Shown one piece after another: positions 27,780 to 35,363 of a stretch of 43,561 bases of DNA (the stretch's first letter is position 1; every line of letters starts with the position of its first letter). The DNA is taken from assembly GCA_003551435.1 (NCBI GenBank), contig PUMQ01000014.1, forward strand, positions 1-43,561, written 5' to 3'. Origin of the DNA: Candidatus Nealsoniibacteriota bacterium. Its GTDB lineage: Bacteria; Patescibacteriota; Minisyncoccia; Minisyncoccales; PWPS01. The notes under the pieces were generated by a model, which made no database searches, was not told the origin of the DNA, and saw nothing but the letters and a program-made list of their open reading frames with translations. The position numbers and the translations under genes were made by a program.

Positions 27780-28706
27780 CTAAATTGACTTTGGTTCGGA
27801 TCCTGCTCCCCTTAGATAATCGTACGCAGAAAGAGTCGCCTTTTCCCCTTCCGCACAAGCAACAATAATTTGCTTGTCACGGACATCGGTAACGTCGCCC
27901 GCGGCAAAAAGCCCTTTTGTTTTCGTTTCCGTGGTAACGGGATCTATTTTTATCTCCCCTCTTTCGTTAAACTCCACCAGGTCTCCAACAAACTCAGTGG
28001 CCGGCACAGAGCCCACCTCCACAAAAACGCCATCCACTCTTAACTCCTTGGCCTCTCCCTCCTTTTCGTAAGTTAAAAACTCTACTGCCTCTTCTCCTTT
28101 AATCTCCTTTAGGCGTGCACCGGTAATAATTTCCGCGTTTTCTACTTCCTCCAGTCTTTTTTGGTATATCTCGTCCGCCCCTACCTTGTTTCCCATCTCC
28201 AAAACATACACTTTTTTACAGTAATCTTTAAGCTCCAAAGCAGCCATGAAACCCGAATTTCCTCCTCCAACAACAGCTACTTCTTTTTCTTTAAAAAAGG
28301 CTCCGTCACAAGTAACGCAATACGAAATTCCTTTTCCCGAAAACTTCTCTTCCCCGGGAACCTTAAGGGGGCGCGGATTCCTCCCGCTGGCAATAATAAC
28401 CGCCTTTCCCTCAAACTCTTTTTCGCCGGTAACAACCTTAAACCCTTCTTTTTTCTTGGTTACGCTTTTTATTATCGTGTTCTCTTCTATCTTCGGATTA
28501 AAGTGTTTTAAGTGCTCTTCAAACTTTTGCATTAGTTCCGCTCCGGAAATACTTTTTTCTCCCGGCCAGTTTTCAACCAGCACTGCTCCTCCCGCCTGGC
28601 CTAAAAAATCTTTGGTAATAACTAAAGTCCGGAGCCCTTTTCTAACTCCGTATATACCGGCGGTAACTCCCGCCGGACCGCCTCCGATTATTATCAGATC
28701 ATACAT
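27780..28706 (-). CDS. trxB: Thioredoxin-disulfide reductase
   Basis: DLIIIGGGPAGVTAGIYGVRKGL, GISYCVTCDGAFFKEKEVAVVGGGNSGFMAALEL, GLFAAGDVTDVRDKQIIVACAEGEKATLSAYDYL. Confidence 0.95.
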   Translation of the reverse strand: MYDLIIIGGGPAGVTAGIYGVRKGLRTLVITKDFLGQAGGAVLVENWPGEKSISGAELMQKFEEHLKHFNPKIEENTIIKSVTKKKEGFKVVTGEKEFEGKAVIIASGRNPRPLKVPGEEKFSGKGISYCVTCDGAFFKEKEVAVVGGGNSGFMAALELKDYCKKVYVLEMGNKVGADEIYQKRLEEVENAEIITGARLKEIKGEEAVEFLTYEKEGEAKELRVDGVFVEVGSVPATEFVGDLVEFNERGEIKIDPVTTETKTKGLFAAGDVTDVRDKQIIVACAEGEKATLSAYDYLRGAGSEPKSI

Positions 28707-28730
28707 AATAATATTTTGTCACAAAAGTTT

Positions 28731-29132
28731 TTAAAGCTCACACCCTGTTTCTTTTGCAAGGTTTTCGGGGCTTCCCCACTCCTTAAAAACCTCTCCCTTT
28801 ATCTGCACCTCGGGAACAAAATCCGTTTCCATTTCTTCTCTGCACCTTGCAACCTCCTCTCGTTCCCCGAAGGTTGAACAGTCAAGGTAGATCGGTTTTA
28901 TCACCTCGTATCCTCCGTACTCTTCTTCCAACATTTTGCAAGCCGGACAGGTACTGCTTCCGAAAATAATCACTCCTTCTTCTTTCAAGCACTCTACAAA
29001 CTCTTCCATCCGGCCATTATTTTTGTTTTCCTCTTCGGGCAGAGAAAAATCATGAGTTAAGAGAAAAGCTCCGGCAATTAAAACAATTCCCGCTAGACTG
29101 GCAAGCAAAGTTCTCTTTTTTAAAAAATTCAT
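28731..29132 (-). CDS. Membrane-anchored thioredoxin-like protein resembling the Trx domain found fused to VKOR
   Basis: N-terminal TM, then VECLKEEGVIIFGSSTCPACKMLEEEYGGYEVIKPIYLDCSTFGE...EVARCREEME...FVPEVQIKGEVFKEWGSPENLAKETGC. Confidence 0.8.
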   Translation of the reverse strand: MNFLKKRTLLASLAGIVLIAGAFLLTHDFSLPEEENKNNGRMEEFVECLKEEGVIIFGSSTCPACKMLEEEYGGYEVIKPIYLDCSTFGEREEVARCREEMETDFVPEVQIKGEVFKEWGSPENLAKETGCEL

Positions 29133-29211
29133 AACAACCGTTTTTTATTAACAGCGCTATTATACCACAAAAACTCCTGTTAAAAAGTCCGGGCGAGAAG
29201 TCCCGTTATTT

Positions 29212-31380
29212 TCAAAGAGGAAGTTTCACGTAGAAAATAGAGCCCTTCCCCTCTCCCTCGGATTCCGCCCATGTTTTCCCTCCGTGCATTTCTACAAACT
29301 GGCGGGCGATGTAAAGGCCGAGTCCCGCTCCCTGTATCCAGTGTTTCTTTCCCGCTCCTCCTCTGGAAAAGGTTTCAAAAAGCTTCTCCAGCTCTTCTTT
29401 TACAAGGCCCTCTCCTGTGTCTTTAACTTCTATTAATATCCCGTCTTCCTCTTTTCTAAGAGACACTTCTACCGACCCCTCGCTCGTATACTTAATGGAG
29501 TTGTCAATAAGATTTAAAAGGACATTTTCAATCTTAGAAATGTCTACCTCTGTTTGAGGAATATCTTCTTCCGGTTCATTGAAAAGAAGACTGATGCCCT
29601 TTTCTTCCGCTGACTGTTTGGTTCTTTCTACGGCTGCCCGGACCACTTCTTTTAAATCCGTTTTCTCCTTTTTGATTTCCACTCTCCCCGACTGAATGCG
29701 AGAGATATTGAGCACGTCGTTAACAAGGGCAATAAGCCGTTCATTAGCCTCATAAACGTTTTCCAGCACTTTTCTTTCCTTTTCTTTGTCTTTTTCATAT
29801 ATCCCCTCTTTAACCATGGAAAGCTGGCCTTTAATAATACTAAGCGGGGTTCTAAGCTGGTGAGAGACAATGGACATAAATTCCGTTTTCGTCTTGTCTA
29901 TCTTTTGAAGACGTCTGTAAGCCTTTTTTAGTTCCCTTACCTGCTCTTCTACTTTGGCCTCCAGGTTGCGGGAAAGATCTTGCACTTCGGAATAAAGACG
30001 GGCGTTGTAAAGGGCAATAGAAGCCTGATTTGAGAGGTTGGTTAGAAGATTGATGTCTTGTTCGAAATAAGGGTCGCCGGAGACCTTGTTTCCCAGCACA
30101 ATCATTCCTGAAAGTTTGTTTTCCGTTAAAAGCGGCAGACAAAGCTCCGCCTCTATTTTTTTCATATTCTCCCGGAGCTTGGCAATTCTCTCTTTTTCTT
30201 TTTTGCTTTGGGCATCTTTTTGCATTAAAGAAAGCTCTTCATAAACCAAAGGCCTTTGCCTGCTTTCCAAGTACTCCGTTAAAAAGTCATCCCTCACCAA
30301 AGAAATTCCGTTCTCTTCCTTAAAACCGACATTTTTTTGGATAACATACCTCCCGTTTTTTTCTTTTTTGACTAAAACCACCGCCCTATCAAGCTTCATG
30401 GTGTTGATAAGAGTATCGGTAATAAGAGAAGAGAGCTCGTCAAGGTCTAAAATTTTGGTAAGCTTCTTTCCTAAATCGCCGAGAACTTTTTGATAATCGT
30501 AAAAAGTGTATCGAAAATATTTGGAAATTAAATTTTGGAAAAAAGAAAAAATCGGCTGGAATAATAAAGCGACAACAACCACTCCTGCAACAACGGCAAA
30601 ATTAAATGGAACAGCTTCCGGAAACCTTTTCCCAAGAGAGATAATAAGAAGTCCCGGACCAACAACCGCCACCAAAGAAATTAGATAAACCAGCCCCCTT
30701 CCCAGGGCAATCCGGATGTCCAAAAATCTATATTTGACAATGGTGTAAAAAATAAGCGCTAAATAGACGCTTGCCGTCCAGTTCCCAACAGGCGGAATAG
30801 AAATGTCATACCACAAGAAATAATTTGTTGCCCCCCCTACATATCCTATAATCGTAGCAACAAAAATATATTTAAGCTGAATTCCTTTCGTGCCTGAAGA
30901 CCACTTAATTTCTTTTCCCAAAAAATAGACAGAATATAAAATACAGAAAACCCAAACCAAAAGGAAGGGATGATACAATATCCCAGGATTCGGCCAAAAA
31001 GGAAAAGTGAGTTTCGGAGAGACACTCTCAACAAAAAAAGGAGTGTAAACAAAAAGGAGAAATAAAGTAAAAACCAAATACCCTACACTTATAAACTTTT
31101 TCTTTTCTTCTATTTTACCGGTTAGAGCAAAAAGAAAATGCAAATAAGTAATCGGAATAAAAATTGCTCCAATCATTAAAGTCCGAGAAAAGAAAAGAGC
31201 TTCGTCATAATTATCAGAAATTTGCCAAAGGAAATAAGCAACGCTCCATAAAAAAAGAGTTAAGCAAAAAAGTGAAAACGTCCTATGAATTAGCGATTTT
31301 CTATTCTTTAAGAATATAAAGAGCCCCAGAATAAAACTGACAATTATATTTGACAATGCAAAAATGACGTAAAAATCCAT
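29212..31380 (-). CDS. Multi-TM sensor histidine kinase with GAF domain
   Basis: N-terminal multi-TM region; GAF-like middle (LCLPLLTENKLSGMIVLGNKVSGDPYFEQDINLLTNLSNQASIALYNARLY); H-box SIVSHQLRTPLSIIKGQ; NLIDNSIKYTSEG; GAGLGLYIARQFVEMHGG. Confidence 0.93.
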   Translation of the reverse strand: MDFYVIFALSNIIVSFILGLFIFLKNRKSLIHRTFSLFCLTLFLWSVAYFLWQISDNYDEALFFSRTLMIGAIFIPITYLHFLFALTGKIEEKKKFISVGYLVFTLFLLFVYTPFFVESVSPKLTFPFWPNPGILYHPFLLVWVFCILYSVYFLGKEIKWSSGTKGIQLKYIFVATIIGYVGGATNYFLWYDISIPPVGNWTASVYLALIFYTIVKYRFLDIRIALGRGLVYLISLVAVVGPGLLIISLGKRFPEAVPFNFAVVAGVVVVALLFQPIFSFFQNLISKYFRYTFYDYQKVLGDLGKKLTKILDLDELSSLITDTLINTMKLDRAVVLVKKEKNGRYVIQKNVGFKEENGISLVRDDFLTEYLESRQRPLVYEELSLMQKDAQSKKEKERIAKLRENMKKIEAELCLPLLTENKLSGMIVLGNKVSGDPYFEQDINLLTNLSNQASIALYNARLYSEVQDLSRNLEAKVEEQVRELKKAYRRLQKIDKTKTEFMSIVSHQLRTPLSIIKGQLSMVKEGIYEKDKEKERKVLENVYEANERLIALVNDVLNISRIQSGRVEIKKEKTDLKEVVRAAVERTKQSAEEKGISLLFNEPEEDIPQTEVDISKIENVLLNLIDNSIKYTSEGSVEVSLRKEEDGILIEVKDTGEGLVKEELEKLFETFSRGGAGKKHWIQGAGLGLYIARQFVEMHGGKTWAESEGEGKGSIFYVKLPL

Positions 31381-31415
31381 GCGACTATCTTACCATAATT
31401 TTTTAAAAAAAAGAA

Positions 31416-31439
31416 TCCCACACGAATACCCGTGTGGGA
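31416..31439 (-). terminator. Rho-independent terminator downstream of the methyltransferase
   Basis: TCCCACACG-aatacc-CGTGTGGGA followed in the minus-strand direction by a T-run. Confidence 0.85.
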
Positions 31440-31441
31440 AG

Positions 31442-32335
31442 CTACTTTTGCACGATCCAAAACGTATATAGACCGCACTTACTAATCCACATATTACTGA
31501 TGTCAGTAAAGCCTGCCATGTTCAAGAATCTTTGTATTCTTACTTTTCCACGATAGTACATTTGCGGCCAGCAGGCCACACCATGAGCATAAATTGCCTC
31601 TTCCTCGCTAGAGATATTAGCTCCTATAAAGAAGCCCCCTTTTTTAAGAGCTTTGTAAATATCCTCCAGATACCGTGAGAACCGATCGTTATTAAAGTAA
31701 TCTGTAAGTCCCACCATTTCAAATAAATCAGTGGATTCGGGTTTTTTTTCTCGTAAAAACCTTCCTACGCTAATTTCTCGAGTGTCAATTAGATCTTCTA
31801 TATTTAGCTTCCGAGCATTTATTCGACCCATTTCCAAAGCACGAAAATCGTTGTCTACAAGAGTCAAATAAATATTGTCGCTGCTAAAATTATTATCTGC
31901 AATTCCCTGAAGCATCTGACTTCCCGAACCGCTTCCTAGGCTTACTACATCAATCTTTGCTACTTCATTTTTACTAGCTGCCCTAAGTAAAATTTTTATT
32001 GCCTCTCTGGTAAAAATACCGCGAGCGCGGACTGATCGGCAATTATAAGACATTTGCCAGAAGTGATCTCCAATTCCCCAGATCAATCTCCACGGCCTGA
32101 ATTTGTAATCATATAGAACCTGAATCGCAGCATCGGTGCGCTTCCTTAAAGCCCTGGTTGCAACTTTTATCGTGTCAATCCCTGTCAGAAGAAAAATAAC
32201 TACCCCTAATTTAAGCGGAATTTTTCCTATAAAGTTATACAATCGAATCATATAGTCGGGAGGCTTAACTCCTTCTGTTGCTTCTTTAAGCAAGTTATCA
32301 AATTCTACTGACATTTCTTTAATATTTTTCCTCAT
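31442..32335 (-). CDS. Class I SAM-dependent methyltransferase-like protein
   Basis: KIDVVSLGSGSGSQMLQGIADNNFSSDNIYLTLVDND and YKALKKGGFFIGANISSEEE. Confidence 0.7.
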   Translation of the reverse strand: MRKNIKEMSVEFDNLLKEATEGVKPPDYMIRLYNFIGKIPLKLGVVIFLLTGIDTIKVATRALRKRTDAAIQVLYDYKFRPWRLIWGIGDHFWQMSYNCRSVRARGIFTREAIKILLRAASKNEVAKIDVVSLGSGSGSQMLQGIADNNFSSDNIYLTLVDNDFRALEMGRINARKLNIEDLIDTREISVGRFLREKKPESTDLFEMVGLTDYFNNDRFSRYLEDIYKALKKGGFFIGANISSEEEAIYAHGVACWPQMYYRGKVRIQRFLNMAGFTDISNMWISKCGLYTFWIVQK

Positions 32336-32436
32336 TTCTTTTTCCTCCTCTCATTTTCTGATTAAAACAGTATATGTGAACACGCGGATTGCGTGATTAA
32401 AAAAAGAACAGAAAGAATAAAATCCCTCATGTTTCC

Positions 32437-32464
32437 ATTATAATACAAATCCCTGTTTTGTCAA
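32437..32464 (-). promoter_or_regulatory. Consensus sigma70-type promoter: TTGACA (32459-32464), 16-nt spacer, TATAAT (32437-32442)
   Basis: Exact -35 and -10 consensus upstream of the methyltransferase, with a ~95 nt leader and an AGGAGG SD. Confidence 0.85.
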
Positions 32465-32570
32465 TCTTTTTGGCACATCTTGCCCTAAAAAAAGCCCGGG
32501 GGCGCAACTCCCTGCAGGTTCAACTCAAGCGTATCACATGTATCTGAACCTAAACATTTTTGCTCGGTGG

Positions 32571-32620
32571 AACTTGCGAAGGTCGAAGTTGCGAAGGTCG
32601 GACCTTCGCAAGTTTTTTGG
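32571..32620. repeat. Tandem 15-bp repeat plus inverted copy forming alternative hairpins
   Basis: aacttgcgaaggtcg (32571-32585), aagttgcgaaggtcg (32586-32600), gaccttcgcaagtt (32601-32614), then tttttt. Confidence 0.85.
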
Positions 32621-32634
32621 AAATGAAAGTGAAT

Positions 32635-32663
32635 TTGAATTTAAGGTGCTTTTGTAATAGACT
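32635..32663 (+). promoter_or_regulatory. Promoter abutting the amrS ATG: TTGAAT (32635-32640), 17-nt spacer, TAGACT (32658-32663)
   Basis: -10 ends 6 nt before the ATG at 32670; predicted leaderless transcript. Confidence 0.6.
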
Positions 32664-32669
32664 GAAAGA

Positions 32670-33686
32670 ATGAAAGAACCTCACCTTTATAAATCACTTC
32701 CCAAAAAAAAGACGCAGTGCCAGACTTGCGCCCATTTTTGCGTTTTATCTCCCGAAGAAACGGGAAAGTGCGGTGTAAGAAAAAACATTAAGGGAAAGCT
32801 TTACTCTTTGAATTATAAAAAAGCGGCTGCTTTAAATCTTGACCCTATTGAAAAAAAACCGCTCTTCCACTTTCTTCCGGGAAGCGTTTCTTTATCTCTG
32901 GGCGCCGCGGGGTGTTCTCTTTCCTGTAAAAACTGCCAAAACTGGGACTTGTCCCAAGGCCCTAAAATAACAGGAAGGGTGGAAGGAAAAGAAATTTCTC
33001 CCGAAGAAATAGTCAAAGTAGCCAAAGAACAGAAAATTCCCAGCATTTCCTACACCTACACCGACCCGGCCGCTTTTTTAGAGTATGCACTAGACACGAT
33101 GAAAATAGCCAAAAAAGAAGGTATAAAGAACTGTTTTGTCACCCACGGCTTTTTTTCAGAAGAGGCATTAAAGGAAGTACTCCCCCTTCTTGATGCCGCT
33201 AATATAGATATTAAAAGTTTCTCGGACGACTTTTACAAAGAAAACTGCTCCGCCCGGCTTGAACCCGTTTTAAAAACAGCTAAAGAAATGAAAAAAGCCG
33301 GCGTTTGGGTGGAGATTACCACCCTTGTTATTCCCACTCTTTCGGACTCTAAAAAAACGTTTGAAGACATCGCCAAGTTTATTCATGATAAGCTCGGTCC
33401 GGAAACCCCTTGGCACGTAAGCCGCTTTTCGGGACATATTTCCTACAAGCTCCAACACCTTCCTGAAACTCCCGAGTATACGTTAGAAACAGCTTATAAA
33501 ATAGGAAAAAAGAAAAAGCTAAAATACGTTTATACGGGAAATCTTTACGGGCACCCTATGGAAAACACTTACTGTCCCAAATGTAAAACTCTCTGCATTG
33601 ATCGGACGGGTTATGTAACCACAAGGTATGATATAAAAGGAAAGTGTCCCAAGTGCAAAGAAAACCTAAACTTAATTTTAAAATAA
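32670..33686 (+). CDS. amrS: AmmeMemoRadiSam system radical SAM enzyme
   Basis: CQTCAHFCVLSPEETGKCGVRKN, GAAGCSLSCKNCQNWDLSQGPK (CxxxCxxC), C-terminal CPKCKTLCIDRTGY and KCPKCKENL. Confidence 0.94.
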   Translation: MKEPHLYKSLPKKKTQCQTCAHFCVLSPEETGKCGVRKNIKGKLYSLNYKKAAALNLDPIEKKPLFHFLPGSVSLSLGAAGCSLSCKNCQNWDLSQGPKITGRVEGKEISPEEIVKVAKEQKIPSISYTYTDPAAFLEYALDTMKIAKKEGIKNCFVTHGFFSEEALKEVLPLLDAANIDIKSFSDDFYKENCSARLEPVLKTAKEMKKAGVWVEITTLVIPTLSDSKKTFEDIAKFIHDKLGPETPWHVSRFSGHISYKLQHLPETPEYTLETAYKIGKKKKLKYVYTGNLYGHPMENTYCPKCKTLCIDRTGYVTTRYDIKGKCPKCKENLNLILK

Positions 33687-33688
33687 GT

Positions 33689-34303
33689 ATGCCTATAATA
33701 TTTTCCGCTATTGCTCCCCACCCTCCGATAATTCTTCCTTCCGTCGGCTCTCCGGAAGACAGGGAAAAGGTTGGAAAAACAATTAAGTTTTTGCAAAAGC
33801 TGGGAGAAGAAGTAAAAGAGAAAAACCCCGACCGGATTATTATTTCTTCTCCTCATCCCGATTGGGGTTTTGATGTTCCCCTCTTTTTTCTCGCTCCGGA
33901 CACAAGTACGAAAACGGAAAAAATTCTGATCGGTGGAAAATCTCCCGACTTTTATTTGAAGCAAGGAGAACAATTTTACTTCTCAAAAATTAACCCTGAA
34001 GAAAAAAATGTTTTAATTGCAAGCGGAGATCTTTCGCACCGCCTAAAAGAAGAGGGTCCGTACGACTTTCATCCAGACGGTGAGAAATTTGATAAAGAGC
34101 TTCTCTCTGGGTTAAAAAACAAAGACATCGAAAAGATTACAAACCTAGATACCCTTTACCCGGAAGCCGGAGAGTGCGGCTTGCGTTCAATCTGTTTTAT
34201 CTTGGGAATTCTGGAAGCTTCAAAAATAAACTACCGGCCGGAGGTCTTGTCTTACGAGGCTCCTTTCGGTGTAGGATATCTGGTGGCTAACTTTAAAATA
34301 TGA
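33689..34303 (+). CDS. amrB: AmmeMemoRadiSam system protein B / class III extradiol dioxygenase-like (Memo superfamily)
   Basis: FSAIAPHPPIILPSVG, IIISSPHPDWGF, VLIASGDLSHRLKEEGPYDFHPDG. Start trimmed to ATG 33689. Confidence 0.88.
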   Translation: MPIIFSAIAPHPPIILPSVGSPEDREKVGKTIKFLQKLGEEVKEKNPDRIIISSPHPDWGFDVPLFFLAPDTSTKTEKILIGGKSPDFYLKQGEQFYFSKINPEEKNVLIASGDLSHRLKEEGPYDFHPDGEKFDKELLSGLKNKDIEKITNLDTLYPEAGECGLRSICFILGILEASKINYRPEVLSYEAPFGVGYLVANFKI

Positions 34304-34818
34304 ATATTTACACAAAACTTGCCAAAAGCGCTGTAGAAAAATTCGTTAAAGAAAAAGATATCATTCAGCCCCCCGAAAATCTTCCGAAGGATTTTTTTAC
34401 AAAAAAAGCAGGAGTATTTGTCACTATCAAAAAAGATAAAAATCTTAGAGCGTGTATCGGGACTCCTTCTCCCGCAAAAAGCAGTATTTGCGAGGAGATA
34501 ATCCATAACGCAGTGGCAGCAGCAAGCAAGGACTACCGCTTCGGGCCCGTAAAAGAAGAAGAGCTGCCTTTCCTTTCCTACGAAGTTTATATACTAAACA
34601 AGCCCGAACCGGTAAAAAGTCTTGAAGAGCTCAATCCTTTAGAGTACGGAATAATAGTAAGAGGAGAAAAATATAAAACGGGGCTTCTTCTTCCCGGGCT
34701 GGAAGGAATAAATACTCCTGAAGAGCAGGTTTCCGTTGCCTGCAAAAAAGCAGGTATTGATACCTCCACGGAAGAAATTTCTCTTTACCGCTTTAGAGCA
34801 AAAAAATATAAGGGGTAA
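34300..34818 (+). CDS. amrA: AmmeMemoRadiSam system protein A (AMMECR1 domain)
   Basis: GVFVTIKKDKNLRACIGTPSPAKSSICEEIIHNAVAAASKDYRFGPVKEEELPFLSYEVYIL; GLLLPGLEGINTPEEQVSVACKKAGI. ATGA overlap with amrB. Confidence 0.94.
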   Translation: MNIYTKLAKSAVEKFVKEKDIIQPPENLPKDFFTKKAGVFVTIKKDKNLRACIGTPSPAKSSICEEIIHNAVAAASKDYRFGPVKEEELPFLSYEVYILNKPEPVKSLEELNPLEYGIIVRGEKYKTGLLLPGLEGINTPEEQVSVACKKAGIDTSTEEISLYRFRAKKYKG

Positions 34819-34857
34819 GATTAGGAGGTAGTCTCTTGCAGCTAATAAAAAAGAAAA

Positions 34858-34876
34858 CCCCGTATTATCTACGGGG
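34858..34876 (-). terminator. Terminator hairpin whose loop contains the stop codon of the 34865-35257 ORF
   Basis: CCCCGTA (34858-34864)-ttatc-TACGGGG (34870-34876), A-rich plus-strand flank gives T-rich minus-strand tail. Confidence 0.7.
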
Positions 34877-35257
34877 CGAGGGAGAGCTATTACAGTAAAT
34901 GTACAAAATTCCGGATGAAAGCAGGAAGGCCAAGTCTTTCTTTTTCATAACGTGTTCTGTTCTGGCATGATTGGAATTATACTCTTCTTCTCTGGTTACC
35001 AGGGTTTCTCTAATATAATCCCAGCATTTCATGCAATAAATCCTTTTCACTCTTTTTCTCAATGTTAAGCAACAAATTTTGTCAGAGATATAGTGCAATA
35101 TCATCCGGCAGCGCATTTTGCCCTTATTGTCTCCGGTTAACGCGTGGCAGTATGCTCTTTTCAGACACTCTTTTTTTTCTTCTTGAGAAAGAGATTCATC
35201 GGAAAACGCTTTTTTAATGTCCTCTTGTGCATTACTGCACATATACATCTGCATCAC
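34865..35257 (-). CDS. Small Cys-rich hypothetical protein
   Basis: ORF of 130 aa with about ten Cys (CSNAQ, CLKRAYC, CRMILHYISDKICC, YCMKCWDY); no family recognised. Confidence 0.45.
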   Translation of the reverse strand: MMQMYMCSNAQEDIKKAFSDESLSQEEKKECLKRAYCHALTGDNKGKMRCRMILHYISDKICCLTLRKRVKRIYCMKCWDYIRETLVTREEEYNSNHARTEHVMKKKDLAFLLSSGILYIYCNSSPSPRR

Positions 35258-35329
35258 TCTCCCTTTGGGTAAATTGCTTCATTATATGGCAGACTATTTT
35301 TTTGTCAAAGGTGATTTTTGTTATTTTCA

Positions 35330-35357
35330 TTGAAATAGATCGGATATTGTTTATAAT
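35330..35357 (+). promoter_or_regulatory. Promoter abutting the pilin/C39 gene ATG: TTGAAA (35330-35335), 16-nt spacer, TATAAT (35352-35357)
   Basis: -10 ends 6 nt before the ATG at 35364; predicted leaderless transcript. Confidence 0.7.
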
Positions 35358-35363
35358 GAGCTA

